Below, in pieces: positions 1 through 9,298 of a stretch of DNA of 64,000 nucleotides. The stretch covers positions 62,001 to 126,000 of the forward strand of contig DAOTYH010000045.1 of assembly GCA_034435015.1 (NCBI GenBank), written 5' to 3'. Every line of letters starts with the position of its first letter. Positions within the stretch are counted from its first letter, which is position 1. The notes under the pieces were generated by a model. It made no database searches, was not told where the DNA came from, and saw only the letters and a program-made list of their open reading frames with translations. The DNA comes from DAOTYH01 sp034435015. Lineage in GTDB: Bacteria; Chloroflexota; Anaerolineae; Aggregatilineales; UBA3940. The position numbers were made by a program, and so were the translations under genes.

Positions 1-1092
1 GGCGACCGCGTTGTCTACCGCAACCTGTCGCCGCTTGATCCAACGTTGCCGTCATTGGCAGACATTTGCCGACTTGCGGGTCTGCCTGAAGGACTCATAC
101 CGCGCAAAAGCTCTCCTGAATACGCCCGTGTTGTCGCTGAGTTTCTACGGTGTGCCCGCAGAGCGGATGCCCCCGGCACTTCCATTGAAAGGTTGATCTA
201 TCTAGGTGACACACGGATGAATGACGGCACAGCCTTTGCCAATCTCTGCCGTGAGGGGGGCTGGCCCGGTCTGGCCTTTATTGGGGACGAGAAAGATAAC
301 CCTGCTCCTGTCGTGGTCACTGAATGGGAGGGGCAAACCATGTGTCTGGCAAACCATTGGAGCGCCCTCTATGAGCTGGATGAATTAGCCCGCCAGCGGG
401 GATTTACTCTAGATGAGCATACTGCTGTTGTGATTGACCTTGATAAGACGGCGCTGGGGGCGCGGGGGCGAAACGATCATGTCATTGACCGGGCGCGTGT
501 GCTGGCGCTGATGCGGACAGTCGAGGGTTTGCTGGGCGATGTCTTCGACCCGGAGGCTTTTCAAACTGCCTACGATCACCTCAACCGGCCTGAATACCAT
601 CCCTTCACAGCAGATAATCAGGACTACTTGGCCTATATCTGTCTGATCCTAGGCAGTGGCCAATATAGCCTGGAAACACTGCAAGCTGAGATAAAAAGCG
701 GAGGATTAACCACCTTTGCTCAGTTCATTACCCAGGTGGATAGTCGGATAGACAGCTTGCCGGCTAACCTGCGTGATATACACACCAGCATATACGATTA
801 TGTGCGTCAGGGTGATCCTACGCCCTTCAAGTCTTTCCGCTACAATGAATACCGTGCGACTGCCGAGAGAATGGGCTGTCTGAGTGATGACACGCCCGCC
901 TCGGAACTTCTCAAGGAGGAGCTGGTCATCACGCAGGAAGTACGCCAGCTAGTGCTGAGGTGGCGGGAACAGGGCGCTTTGCTTTTCGGGCTGTCCGATA
1001 AACCGGACGAGGCGGCTCTCCCTCCGCCTGATCTGGCCGCGCAGGGATACCAGCCGATCCATCGCATAGAGACCCATGCTTTAGGAGAATGA
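1..1092 (+). CDS. Tandem HAD-like protein, 5' end cut by window edge
   Basis: The reading frame is open from base 1 (363 codons visible), so the gene starts left of the window; the TTG at 46 is not needed as a start. A HAD motif IV-like segment (LGDTRMND, around codon 70) comes before a HAD motif I-like segment (VIDLDKT, around codon 143) and a motif II-like segment (LLFGLSDK, near the end). Motif IV normally follows motif I within one HAD domain, so I read this as the end of one HAD unit followed by a second one. HAD proteins are mostly phosphatases or phosphotransferases using the first Asp as nucleophile; the substrate here is unknown. The stop overlaps the thrC start (ATGA), so the two are probably co-transcribed and translationally coupled. 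HAD assignment is moderately sure, specific function unknown. Confidence 0.6.
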   Translation, partial: GDRVVYRNLSPLDPTLPSLADICRLAGLPEGLIPRKSSPEYARVVAEFLRCARRADAPGTSIERLIYLGDTRMNDGTAFANLCREGGWPGLAFIGDEKDNPAPVVVTEWEGQTMCLANHWSALYELDELARQRGFTLDEHTAVVIDLDKTALGARGRNDHVIDRARVLALMRTVEGLLGDVFDPEAFQTAYDHLNRPEYHPFTADNQDYLAYICLILGSGQYSLETLQAEIKSGGLTTFAQFITQVDSRIDSLPANLRDIHTSIYDYVRQGDPTPFKSFRYNEYRATAERMGCLSDDTPASELLKEELVITQEVRQLVLRWREQGALLFGLSDKPDEAALPPPDLAAQGYQPIHRIETHALGE

Positions 1093-2405
1093 GCGGGATG
1101 TATCATTGCTGGTTGGAATGTCAACGCGGTTGCGGCCGCCGCTATTCCATCTATGAGGCGGTCTATCGCTGTGAGGACTGCGGCGGCTTATTGGATGTCC
1201 AACATGACATAGAAGCATTACGGGAGCGCGGCCCCTCCGAGTGGAAGGAGATCTTCGAGCGGCCCTCTGTAAGCGGCGTCTGGAACAAAAAGGACTGGGT
1301 TTGCCCCTCAATTGCCGACGAAAATATTGTCTCGCTGGGAGAAGGGAACTCTCCTCTGGTCAAGATAGAGCGGTTGTGCCGTGAGTTGGGGTTGCCGAGC
1401 CTATGGATCAAGCAATGCGGGATCAGCCACACCGGGTCTTTCAAGGACCTTGGCATGACCGTGCTTGTCTCCGTTGTCAAACAGATGGTTGCTGACGGGA
1501 GAGGGATCAAGGCTGTAGTCTGCGCCTCAACAGGTGATACATCAGCGGCACTGGCGGCTTACTGTGCTGTGGCAGGTATCCCGGCAGTAGTGTTCCTGCC
1601 GCGAAATAAGATTTCGACAGCCCAGTTGATCCAGCCGATAGCCAACGGCGCATTGGTGCTGGCGCTCGATACTGACTTTGATGGCTGTATGCGCATCGTG
1701 CAGGAGATTACAGCAGACAAGACCATCTATCTGGCTAACTCAATGAACCCATTGCGGATTGAAGGCCAGAAGACAGTGGCAATTGAGGTTGCCCAGCAAT
1801 TAGGGTGGCAAGTCCCAGACTGGGTCGTCATTCCGGCAGGCAATCTGGGCAATGTGAGTGCGCTGGGGCGCGGGTTCTTGATGATGAAAGAACTGGGGCT
1901 GATTGATCAACTTCCGCGTATCGCCTGTGCGCAGGCGGCCAATGCCAACCCCTTCTACCTCAGCTTCCGGACGGGCTTCCAACATTATCAGCCAATCCCT
2001 GCACGGAAGACGCTCGCCAGCGCTATCCAGATTGGCGCGCCGGTCAGTTATGAGCGGGCGGTAAAGACAATCCAGGCTTTCGATGGCGTCGTTGAAGAGG
2101 CCTCTGAGGATGAGCTGGCCGACGCTGCCGCTCAGGCTGACCGAGCCGGCCTGTATTGTTGCCCTCAGACGGGAGTAGCGCTGGCGGCCCTGAGCAGGCT
2201 GAGGCAGAAGGGTGTAATCCAGCCGGAGCAACGAGTGGTAGTCATCTCAACCGCTCATGGGCTGAAGTTTACTTCCTTTAAGGAGGACTACCATATGGCT
2301 AGGATGGCAGGTCTAAACAGCCGCTATGCTAACCCTCCCTTAGAATTGCCGGCTGATGCCGCGGCTGTGCGGGAGGCTATCGAGCGCAGAGTAATGGCCT
2401 CGTAA
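1089..2405 (+). CDS. thrC: Threonine synthase
   Basis: A PLP-dependent enzyme converting O-phosphohomoserine to threonine in the cytoplasm, last step of threonine biosynthesis. The 438-aa product begins with a Cys-rich zinc-ribbon-like segment (Cys 7, 11, 15, 28, 31), as in many bacterial and archaeal threonine synthases. The PLP-binding lysine is in SHTGSFKD (Lys 119), followed by the [15 protein letters not shown] phosphate-binding loop region and the glycine-rich PAGNLGN segment. Full length for the family. The ATG overlaps the stop of the HAD-like gene by 4 nt, so its expression is probably tied to that gene. A strong hairpin at 2455-2485 ends the transcript. Related PLP enzymes (threonine dehydratase, cysteate synthase) are less likely because of the zinc-ribbon start and the overall motif order. 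Confidence 0.9.
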   Translation: MSGMYHCWLECQRGCGRRYSIYEAVYRCEDCGGLLDVQHDIEALRERGPSEWKEIFERPSVSGVWNKKDWVCPSIADENIVSLGEGNSPLVKIERLCRELGLPSLWIKQCGISHTGSFKDLGMTVLVSVVKQMVADGRGIKAVVCASTGDTSAALAAYCAVAGIPAVVFLPRNKISTAQLIQPIANGALVLALDTDFDGCMRIVQEITADKTIYLANSMNPLRIEGQKTVAIEVAQQLGWQVPDWVVIPAGNLGNVSALGRGFLMMKELGLIDQLPRIACAQAANANPFYLSFRTGFQHYQPIPARKTLASAIQIGAPVSYERAVKTIQAFDGVVEEASEDELADAAAQADRAGLYCCPQTGVALAALSRLRQKGVIQPEQRVVVISTAHGLKFTSFKEDYHMARMAGLNSRYANPPLELPADAAAVREAIERRVMAS

Positions 2406-2454
2406 TGGAGAGAATGAATAGGGAGCAGGGAGCGGGCTGGAACATAAAGCAAAG

Positions 2455-2485
2455 CAGGGGAGCGATGCCCACTATCGCTCCCCTG
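2455..2485. terminator. Bidirectional hairpin between thrC and tRNA-Lys
   Basis: Perfect 12-bp inverted repeat (2455-2466 with 2474-2485) around a 7-nt loop. It lies 49 nt after the thrC stop and 5 nt beyond the 3' end of the minus-strand tRNA. Read on the minus strand it is followed by CTTTGCTTTATG, which is T-rich, so it is probably mainly the tRNA terminator; on the plus strand the T-tract is poor. Confidence 0.8.
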
Positions 2486-2490
2486 TTCTG

Positions 2491-2563
2491 TGACCCGCCC
2501 AGGACTCGAACCTGGAACCAATTGATTAAGAGTCAACTGCTCTGCCAATTGAGCTAGCGGGCC
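2491..2563 (-). tRNA. tRNA-Lys (anticodon CTT)
   Basis: Read on the minus strand this 73-nt stretch folds as a full cloverleaf. The 7-bp acceptor stem is GGCCCGC with GCGGGTC, the D stem is GCTC/GAGC, the anticodon stem GTTGA/TCAAT encloses the loop CTCTTAA (anticodon CTT, reads AAG), and the T arm is CCAGG-TTCGAGT-CCTGG. The discriminator base is A. The CCA end is not encoded. A sigma70-type promoter at 2600-2627 and a hairpin terminator at 2455-2485 bracket it, so it is an independent single-tRNA transcription unit. Confidence 0.95.
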
Positions 2564-2599
2564 AAGGACAATTTGCCGTACAAGGCTTTTACGAGCACT

Positions 2600-2627
2600 A
2601 TTATAACGTACTGCTCCTTGACGTCAA
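2600..2627 (-). promoter_or_regulatory. sigma70-type promoter of tRNA-Lys
   Basis: On the minus strand TTGACG (2622-2627) is followed after 16 nt by a perfect TATAAT (2600-2605). Transcription would begin near 2593, about 30 nt before the tRNA 5' end, leaving a short leader for RNase P to remove. Confidence 0.75.
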
Positions 2628-2674
2628 CAGTGCCAAAAGTGTCCACGGTGTTTTGAGCGAGGCAAGGACTAAGT

Positions 2675-3910
2675 ATGTCATCCAGCAAGCGACTCAAGCG
2701 GAGAAGGTTTCTGCGCTCTCTCGTCCTAGGGTCTGGAGTGGCGCTGTGGAGTACCTGCATGCCGATCAAGCCCCTGTTGGCTGGGGAGAGGCAGAGGCAG
2801 TTTGACATCAACATAGAAGCATTGTGCCGAGAGGCCAGCCGCTGGTTCCGGATACAGCGCATCGTCGGGGTGTATCCTGTGCTTGATCAGGATATTGATC
2901 AGTGTCTGGTGGCACGGGTAGATGGCCGAGAACGGGCGATAGCGGTCAGGCGGGGAGCTGAGTGGCTTGTCAATGTACCTGTTGTTCAGGGCGCTTCTTC
3001 CTTTCACACTGCTGAGGAGCTAGAGCAGGCCAGAGGGGAATTAGCTCAGGCCGGCTATGGATATGCCCTCCGGCTTCAATCGGTCGCCTCCGGAAAACAG
3101 GGTATAGTTGGCATAGTACAGGCAGGGGGGATCGTCGCGAGGAACTGGAGAGGGGAGCTGGTCGAACTGCCCGCGCCGGATGGCTGTCGGGCTGAGGTAC
3201 GCTGGCTGGGCAGGGCGTGGGTTGGCGGATTTGTTGATCCGCATGAAGGGTGGTCTCCGGCTGTGCCGTCTTACGTTGAGGGGAACGAATCCTCATTCGA
3301 GGGTGATCTGGCCATCACGGTAGATGACTGCAATGATCCGGCCATCATGAGAAGCTTCCTCGCAATAGCCGAGCGTTTGGGAGCAAGGATGACCTTTTTC
3401 CCAAACTCCCTGTACGTCAAGATGTATCCTGAGCTATGGGCCGACGTGCTAGGCAGACAGCATGAAATCGGCTACCATACCAGCTCGCACAGCAGGGGGG
3501 ATTGGTCTGAGGAGTGGCTGGAGCAAGATTTCTCTGAGTTTGAGGAGGCGGTGCATAAGGCGGCAGGTAACGGCCAGTACCATATGAGGCTTGTGCGTCC
3601 TCCTTTTGGTCTGTTCGATCATGGGGGATGGCAAAGCTGGGCTGAGAGCAAGGGATTGACCACGGTCATGTGGGATCGCTCGGTTGGCCGCGATGCATGG
3701 CCATACACTATCACCAGCTACCTGGAACGGGAAGGCTCATTGATATTGCTTGCTCATACTCAGGCGCAGGATTTAGTCTGGTTTGAGAACAACGAAGACT
3801 TCCTTCATAGGCTGGCCGATCAGTATGCCCTCCGAACTGTGTCCGAGTCGTTGCTACGAAGGGGCATGCCGGTCAGGTGGGAGGGGCTGTCGGCAGGCTC
3901 AGCCCCTTGA
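2675..3910 (+). CDS. Exported polysaccharide deacetylase-family (NodB-like) protein
   Basis: The 411-aa product starts with a basic region and hydrophobic segment (KRRRFLRSLVLG) that looks like a twin-arginine-type signal peptide, so it is probably exported. A Cys at residue 28 could also be lipidated, though the lipobox is imperfect. From about residue 210 it carries NodB deacetylase motifs: TVDDCND (Asp 217, Asp 218), HTSSH (His 268 and His 272, metal ligands), LVRPPFG (around 307) and LLAHT (His 361). NodB-family enzymes remove N- or O-acetyl groups from polysaccharides such as peptidoglycan or chitin. The N-terminal 200 residues are not recognised. Motif 1 has Cys where the family usually has Gly (DDG to DDC), so the substrate may be unusual. 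Start chosen at the ATG; no strong ribosome-binding site is seen. Confidence 0.75.
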   Translation: MSSSKRLKRRRFLRSLVLGSGVALWSTCMPIKPLLAGERQRQFDINIEALCREASRWFRIQRIVGVYPVLDQDIDQCLVARVDGRERAIAVRRGAEWLVNVPVVQGASSFHTAEELEQARGELAQAGYGYALRLQSVASGKQGIVGIVQAGGIVARNWRGELVELPAPDGCRAEVRWLGRAWVGGFVDPHEGWSPAVPSYVEGNESSFEGDLAITVDDCNDPAIMRSFLAIAERLGARMTFFPNSLYVKMYPELWADVLGRQHEIGYHTSSHSRGDWSEEWLEQDFSEFEEAVHKAAGNGQYHMRLVRPPFGLFDHGGWQSWAESKGLTTVMWDRSVGRDAWPYTITSYLEREGSLILLAHTQAQDLVWFENNEDFLHRLADQYALRTVSESLLRRGMPVRWEGLSAGSAP

Positions 3911-3973
3911 GCACTCTCATCTCGGCAGGGCTAATGCCTTGCCCTGAAAATATACTAACAAGCAGGAGCGGCT

Positions 3974-4933
3974 ATGTTTTCTGTGCAAAACGTGGTTGAG
4001 CGTCTGGCCCAGAATGTTGAGCGCGTGATCATTGGTAAGCGCCGGGAAGTCCTGCTCAGCCTGATAGGTCTTCTGTGCCAAGGGCACATTTTAATAGAAG
4101 ATGTCCCTGGTGTGGGTAAGACGATGCTCGCTAAGGCCATCGCCCGTTCAATCGGGTGTAGTTTCAGCCGGATTCAGTTCACACCCGATATGCTGCCCAG
4201 CGATGTAACCGGGGTGTCCATCTTTAACCAGAAGACGCAGGGGTTTGAATTCCGCCCCGGCCCGATCATGGCCCAGATCGTGCTGGCGGATGAGATCAAC
4301 CGTGCTACACCCAAGACTCAATCCGCCCTTCTGGAAGCTATGGAGGAGCGTCAAGTCACTGTAGATGGAACAACCTATCCGCTGGCACGTCCCTTCTTGG
4401 TACTGGCAACGCAGAACCCGATCGAGTATGAGGGCACCTTCCCTCTTCCGGAGGCCCAGCTTGATCGTTTCTTACTGCGTATCCGGCTGGGTTACCCTGC
4501 GCCAGCAGACGAGGTAGCTATGCTGGATGCCCAGCAATATGAACATCCTGTCACCCAGATCGAGCAGGTCGTGTCGGTTGAGGAGCTTTTACAAGCTCAG
4601 GAACAGATCAAAAATGTCTATCTAGATCGCCAGATCAAACGGTACATCGTCGAATTGGTGGGAGCGACCCGCAACCATGAGGATGTCTATCTAGGGGCCA
4701 GCCCGCGCGGAAGCCTGGCGCTTTATCGGGCCTGCCAAGCACGTGCGGCGCTTGTCGGTCGTGATCATGTCCTGCCGGATGATGTCAAGGAGCTGGCTGA
4801 GGCAGCTTTGGCTCATCGCATTATTGTCGGCCCAGCGGCACGTATTAAAGATGTCACAGCCGAAGGGATCGTTGCAGAAGCCCTGCGGCGCGTAGCGGTG
4901 CCCGGTGCGGCGCTCGGTTCGGGGCGCGGCTGA
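3974..4933 (+). CDS. MoxR-family AAA+ ATPase
   Basis: A cytoplasmic AAA+ ATPase of 319 aa, typical MoxR length. Walker A is VPGVGKT (residues 44-50), Walker B is VLADE (103-107), and the region after it ([19 protein letters not shown]) is the MoxR signature. The sensor segment [11 protein letters not shown] is also present. MoxR proteins act as chaperone-like ATPases, usually with a DUF58 partner and often VWA proteins, in assembly of cell-envelope or metal-centre complexes. The DUF58 gene follows after 8 nt, so a two-gene operon is likely. AGGAG precedes the start by 6 nt. No VWA or transglutaminase partner follows here. Confidence 0.9.
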   Translation: MFSVQNVVERLAQNVERVIIGKRREVLLSLIGLLCQGHILIEDVPGVGKTMLAKAIARSIGCSFSRIQFTPDMLPSDVTGVSIFNQKTQGFEFRPGPIMAQIVLADEINRATPKTQSALLEAMEERQVTVDGTTYPLARPFLVLATQNPIEYEGTFPLPEAQLDRFLLRIRLGYPAPADEVAMLDAQQYEHPVTQIEQVVSVEELLQAQEQIKNVYLDRQIKRYIVELVGATRNHEDVYLGASPRGSLALYRACQARAALVGRDHVLPDDVKELAEAALAHRIIVGPAARIKDVTAEGIVAEALRRVAVPGAALGSGRG

Positions 4934-4941
4934 CAATCAAT

Positions 4942-6201
4942 ATGGATCGGCGACGTGCGACTGTCTATTTGATTATCCTGATCAGCCTGCTGGCGGGGCT
5001 GATCACGGGTCGTCCCTTCTTTTTTAGTGTAGCTTATGCTTTTACTGCACTGCTCATCTTTTCCCTTCTATGGGCTTGGAGCGGCGTGAACTGGCTCCGG
5101 CTGACCCGGCAAACACGTGCGCGGCGTGCACAGGTAGGGCGGCATCTGGAGGAGTTTTTCTCCGTCAGAAACAGGAGTTTCCTCCCCAAGCTATGGCTGG
5201 AAATCTATGATCAATCCGACCTGCCGGGACATCGGGCCAGCCATGTTGTCAGCAACTTGCTTGGGCATCAGGAAACGTCATGGGGCGTCCGTACCCTGTG
5301 CGTGCGGCGCGGCGATTTTACTTTGGGGCCGCTCCGTGTGGTGGCAGGCGATCCATTTGGGCTGTTTCACGCCGAGCGTAAGATCAGCGCTACCTCAAGA
5401 CTGGTAGTCTATCCGCCCACCTTCGATCTATTCGACTTTGCCTTACCAACAGGTCCTCTGCCCGGAGGGGACGCGGTCCGGCGAAGGACACACTACATCA
5501 CGACCAATGCCTCTGGCGTGCGCGACTATGTACCTGGCGACAGCTTCAATCGGATTCACTGGCGAAGCACGGCCCGGAAGAATCGTCTGATTGTGAAGGA
5601 ATTCGAGCTTGATCCGCTAGCCGATGTCTGGATCATGCTCGATGCTGAACGGACAGTCCATGCAGGGGAGTATGATCCCCTTGATGTTGAGGCTAACCGG
5701 GCGCTGTGGGAGGACAAAACACGGGTTGGTATCCCACCCACTACTGAAGAGTATGCAGTCGCTATTGCCGCCTCGCTGGCGAGATACTTTCTCCTGAAGG
5801 ATCGCTCGGTCGGATTCTTTGCACAAGGCCAGCGCCGCGAGATGATCCAGGTTGACCGCGGCCCCCGCCAGTTGACCAAGATACTTGAGACGCTGGCTCT
5901 AATCAAGGCACGGGGAACAGTGCCATTGGAGCAGTTGCTCATCTTGGAAGGAGATCAACTGGGGCGTGGTGCTACGCTGGTAGTGGTTACCCCCTCAACC
6001 CGTGAAGGGTGGGTTACTGCCGCGCACCGGCTGTCGAGGCGCGGTATGCGCCTGATCGCTGTCCTTGTTGATCCGGAAGGATTTGGCGGGCGCGCCGGCA
6101 TCAGGCAGGTTGCTATGCGCTTGGGGATGATCAACATCCCAGTCTACATCATCGGCAAAAATGACAACCCGCAGATAGCCCTGAGCCACCCGCGCATCTA
6201 G
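4942..6201 (+). CDS. DUF58 domain membrane-associated protein
   Basis: This 419-aa protein has two adjacent hydrophobic segments at the N-terminus (about residues 8-24 and 28-46) and then a soluble domain. The DUF58 signature (V-R-D-Y-V-P-G-D, then IHWRSTARKNRLIVKEFE) lies near residues 193-216, with the invariant W-R-S-T-A-R core. DUF58 proteins are the standard partners of MoxR ATPases; the C-terminal half resembles a VWA-like fold in known members. It follows the MoxR gene by 8 nt, in the same operon. Biochemical role not known. The next gene is convergent, only 9 nt away. Confidence 0.88.
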   Translation: MDRRRATVYLIILISLLAGLITGRPFFFSVAYAFTALLIFSLLWAWSGVNWLRLTRQTRARRAQVGRHLEEFFSVRNRSFLPKLWLEIYDQSDLPGHRASHVVSNLLGHQETSWGVRTLCVRRGDFTLGPLRVVAGDPFGLFHAERKISATSRLVVYPPTFDLFDFALPTGPLPGGDAVRRRTHYITTNASGVRDYVPGDSFNRIHWRSTARKNRLIVKEFELDPLADVWIMLDAERTVHAGEYDPLDVEANRALWEDKTRVGIPPTTEEYAVAIAASLARYFLLKDRSVGFFAQGQRREMIQVDRGPRQLTKILETLALIKARGTVPLEQLLILEGDQLGRGATLVVVTPSTREGWVTAAHRLSRRGMRLIAVLVDPEGFGGRAGIRQVAMRLGMINIPVYIIGKNDNPQIALSHPRI

Positions 6202-6210
6202 GACAGCCTG

Positions 6211-7515
6211 TCAATTTGTGCCCTCGACAGGCCCTGCTGACCAGCGAGAGTTTTGCATCCGCAAAGCTGTTACTAATGCCGCAATACCAAAGAGCAGAGA
6301 GATGACGAACAACACCCCGTAAGTAGTCCGTCCCAACAGCCACCCTGCAAATGTTGGCCCAAGGACTCCCAAGCTGGCGATAGCGTTGCCGGCTCCCATG
6401 TAAATGGTGCGCTGATCGGGCGGAGAGATTTCCAACATGTAGTTGACAAAGCCGAGCATCAGCAGATTCTCAGCTAACCCCATGCAGACATATACCCACA
6501 CGTAGGCTCGACTCAACAAACCGGATAAGCTTGTACCATCCCCTTGTGTTGCAATCATGGCTAGTGCCAACAGAGGTGCTGTCAGAACCAACGCAGTACC
6601 GATCTGGATTACAAGCCGCGGCCCCCGCCGATCAGCCACCCGGCCTAGAAATAGACTCGCCAGCAATGTACCTATAGTTTGAGCTAATACGAATGTGCCG
6701 ATTGTCCGTACAGGGAGGCGTAGTTCTGTCGTAGCGTAGAGCACGTAAAATGGAAAGGCCATTGTGCTCAGTGCAAACAACAGGCGGGCCAGCGTGATAT
6801 GCCGTAGCCGCGAGTCTCCCTGCCAAATGTGGACAATATGCTTACCAAAGTCATGCCATGCAATCTGGCCATTAGTTGTCTCACCTTGCGAAGGAGGCGG
6901 CTCGTAGATGGCTGTAATGGCGGCAGTTGAAACTCCCAGAGCCAGCCCCCCGCCTATAAAGAGGAGGGCATAATTGTAAGGGAAGGAGGGGCCGTTTTCG
7001 CTGAGGATGCAGCGCACCAGTTGAGATGCACCAAAGACACCAACTGCCTTTACTACCTGCCAAATGGAGATGTACTGCCCTCGCTTCTCCGGAGGAATGG
7101 CCCGCCCCAGGATGTCCAGCCAAGCGACTGTTGCGAACGAATCTGCTACCACAAAGAAACTCATCCCGACAAATATGACAAGCAGGCTCAGCCAGGCGGG
7201 GGTAGCGCGGGTGAGTGCTATGACGATTCCGACGATCAGCACAACTGGACGACCAATCAGTGAGACGGTCACCAGCATAGGTTTCTTGCGCCGCTGGCGG
7301 GCCGCTAGATTCCCTGCCGGGAGCTGGGGCAGATTCCAGCCAAGCAGAAGAATGGTGATCAGCAGGCCGACCAATGTCATCGAGCCGCCCAGACGAGAAG
7401 CGAAGGCCGGTAGTACAGTGTTGATATTGAGAAGAGCCATCGCTACGTTGAAGGCAACATAGTCTGTGCCAAAAGCTACTAAATTCCGGAACTGCTTAGG
7501 ATACTGGACAGTCAC
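6211..7515 (-). CDS. Major facilitator superfamily transporter
   Basis: The 434-aa product has about 12 hydrophobic segments and the MFS layout of two six-helix halves, with the loop RVADRRGPRLVIQIG between helices 8 and 9 (an A-like motif: G-R-V-A-D-R-R-G-P-R). Start is a GTG preceded by GAGG at a good distance; an ATG overlapping it is out of frame. It is the last gene of the minus-strand surface polysaccharide operon, 40 nt after the glycosyltransferase, which suggests but does not prove a link to export or precursor uptake. Substrate unknown. Confidence 0.85.
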   Translation of the reverse strand: MTVQYPKQFRNLVAFGTDYVAFNVAMALLNINTVLPAFASRLGGSMTLVGLLITILLLGWNLPQLPAGNLAARQRRKKPMLVTVSLIGRPVVLIVGIVIALTRATPAWLSLLVIFVGMSFFVVADSFATVAWLDILGRAIPPEKRGQYISIWQVVKAVGVFGASQLVRCILSENGPSFPYNYALLFIGGGLALGVSTAAITAIYEPPPSQGETTNGQIAWHDFGKHIVHIWQGDSRLRHITLARLLFALSTMAFPFYVLYATTELRLPVRTIGTFVLAQTIGTLLASLFLGRVADRRGPRLVIQIGTALVLTAPLLALAMIATQGDGTSLSGLLSRAYVWVYVCMGLAENLLMLGFVNYMLEISPPDQRTIYMGAGNAIASLGVLGPTFAGWLLGRTTYGVLFVISLLFGIAALVTALRMQNSRWSAGPVEGTN

Positions 7516-7555
7516 ATTATCCTCGAAGTGTGATGGTGTGGGTCATAGCCGGCTT

Positions 7556-8689
7556 TTAGCCAGCCAGTGTTTCATAATGTCGCCTGAGTCCGCTGGCGGC
7601 CCTCTCCCATGTGAACCGCTTCGTCCGTGCCAGCCCCCTTTTGATCAGAGCGGAGCGCAGGTCATCATCCTCTAGAACGCGTCTGAGCGCCATAGTCAGT
7701 TCGTCTACGCTGTAGGGGTCAACCAGCAGGGCGGCATCAGCTACAACCTCTGGCAGAGAGGAGGTGTTCGAAGTGACAACTGGGACGCCGCAGGCCATTG
7801 CCTCCAATGGAGGCAAACCGAATCCTTCATAGAGTGAGGGGAAGGCAAAGGCTCTCGCTCCGCTGTACAAAGCGGGCAGGTCCTCATCAGGTACAAAACC
7901 CAGAAACAGTACCCGCTTTTGGAGGCCTAGCTTTTCAATCTGGGCGTACAGTGAGTCATCCAGCCAGCCCTTACCGCCCGCAATGACTATTTTAAGTTCA
8001 GGGAAGTCCAGCCGGCTGACTGCTTCTGCCAAACGGGCGTAGTTCTTGCGCGGCTGAACAGTGCCTACGCTGAAGATATAAGGAGCATCGCCAATCCCAT
8101 AGCGCCTGCGTACGGCGTTGAGAGTCTCCTCATCCTTTACAGGACGGAAACAGGCATCTACGCCGCTGTAGAGCACGCTTATTTTTTCTGGCGGCGTATG
8201 GTAGAGAGTCATTAAATCTTGGCGGGTAGCCTCAGAGTCAGCCAGTATGTGATCAGCTCGCGCGACCGAGAAGGGAACAGCACGGTTGAGATAGGCCCGC
8301 AGGCGGGGGGTAGCTGTTTCTGGCGCAAGCACGAAGGATAGGTCGTGAACAGTCAGAAGAGTACGTACCCCTTTGCGGGTAGGCGGCAGGGTGAAATCAG
8401 TGGCATGAAGCAAAACAATTGGCCCTGTCCACCTTTCGATTGGGATCGGCAGGCGGGCGCGATGCCAGAGTCGTGCCAGCCACTCCTGACTGAGAGGGGA
8501 TACCTTCCAGGTGAAGTTGGGGGCTGGAGGGTCAGGCAGAGTCTCCATGCGCCGGCCTGCAACGAACAGCCGGTAAGGGTTCTCCCTATCCTGTTGGGCG
8601 AGGGCCTTGATCAATTCGCGGGTGTACCGACCGATCCCCCCGCCTTGGAGCAAAGCGGCAGTGTATTCGATGGCTATCGGCCCGCTCAT
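7556..8689 (-). CDS. Glycosyltransferase family 4 (GT-B fold)
   Basis: A 377-aa cytosolic or membrane-peripheral transferase that moves a sugar from a nucleotide donor to a glycan or lipid acceptor. N-terminal [11 protein letters not shown] is the acceptor-domain glycine loop. The C-terminal half has [14 protein letters not shown], the donor-binding [23 protein letters not shown] segment (E-x7-E motif) and SSLPEVV, all typical of GT4 enzymes (mannosyl-, glucosyl- or rhamnosyltransferases). Start ATG with GAGG 8 nt upstream. It lies between the GtrA gene and the MFS gene in the polysaccharide operon. Donor and acceptor cannot be told from sequence. Confidence 0.9.
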   Translation of the reverse strand: MSGPIAIEYTAALLQGGGIGRYTRELIKALAQQDRENPYRLFVAGRRMETLPDPPAPNFTWKVSPLSQEWLARLWHRARLPIPIERWTGPIVLLHATDFTLPPTRKGVRTLLTVHDLSFVLAPETATPRLRAYLNRAVPFSVARADHILADSEATRQDLMTLYHTPPEKISVLYSGVDACFRPVKDEETLNAVRRRYGIGDAPYIFSVGTVQPRKNYARLAEAVSRLDFPELKIVIAGGKGWLDDSLYAQIEKLGLQKRVLFLGFVPDEDLPALYSGARAFAFPSLYEGFGLPPLEAMACGVPVVTSNTSSLPEVVADAALLVDPYSVDELTMALRRVLEDDDLRSALIKRGLARTKRFTWERAASGLRRHYETLAG

Positions 8690-8719
8690 TGGATTTCCTC
8701 AAAACAATACCAGAGGCGG

Positions 8720-9298
8720 CTAGCTCGTGACGTCGTTGTAGGTCCAGTAACGGTTGACAAAGAAGTTCCAGAACATGACGATCACGACGGCCATAGCCCA
8801 TGCCGTACTCTCACCCAGCCATGTGATAGTGCTGTCGCTAAGGCTGGGTATGATCTGATGCTCCAGTGTGCTGAATGGCCTGCTGAGTAGTTCCAAGATT
8901 GGGATGCGAATAAAAATACCCACCACGTTGACAACAAAGAAGGTAAAGAGCTGGGACAGCACCGGCTTAGAACGTGAGTCCGGGTAGGTCCAGTAGCGAT
9001 TCCAGATAAAGTTGCTGGTTACAGCCAGTGTGAAGGCAATTGCACCGGCAACCCCCAGACCAGTTAGGGCCAGTCCGAAGGGCAGGTGAATGTTTACCCA
9101 ATCGAGCCACCCCAGACGATTCAATCCGGTGAAAGACCCATAATCAATGAGCGCGCCAATAGCGCCCACAACGGCAAACTTGAGAAACCGTTCGACTTCT
9201 TTATTCCTCAACAGGGAGCGTACACGAGCAAGCAGGCCTGAGTGTGAGGAGTTAAGCATGCCGTCAGGAGAGGTCATGGAGTCTGTTGTGTCGCTCAC
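8720..9298 (-). CDS. GtrA-like membrane protein
   Basis: 192 aa with four hydrophobic segments and the GtrA signature near the start of the membrane domain (FLKFAVVGAIGALIDYG) and FIWNRYWTY in the middle. The pair NRYWTY occurs twice, near residues 95 and 185. GtrA-type proteins are thought to translocate polyprenyl-phosphate-linked sugars across the cytoplasmic membrane. The chosen GTG start overlaps the end of the upstream ligase gene by 35 nt and has AAGGAG 13 nt before it; ATGs at 9277 and 9259 are alternatives. Part of the surface-glycan operon. Confidence 0.85.
   Translation of the reverse strand: MSDTTDSMTSPDGMLNSSHSGLLARVRSLLRNKEVERFLKFAVVGAIGALIDYGSFTGLNRLGWLDWVNIHLPFGLALTGLGVAGAIAFTLAVTSNFIWNRYWTYPDSRSKPVLSQLFTFFVVNVVGIFIRIPILELLSRPFSTLEHQIIPSLSDSTITWLGESTAWAMAVVIVMFWNFFVNRYWTYNDVTS

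Noticed and set aside
3924..3943. Hairpin-like GGCAGGGC/GCCTTGCC before the MoxR gene, with TATACT at 3951
   Set aside because: Stem needs a G-T pair and has no T-tract; the TATACT has no recognisable -35 at the right distance.
6206..6232. 7-bp inverted repeat GCCTGTC/GACAGGC between DUF58 and MFS genes
   Set aside because: Short stem, long loop, no T-tract, and it lies mostly inside the MFS coding end; not enough for a terminator call.
8345..8890. 181-aa open frame opposite the glycosyltransferase/GtrA genes
   Set aside because: Spans two real genes on the other strand and shows no family pattern.
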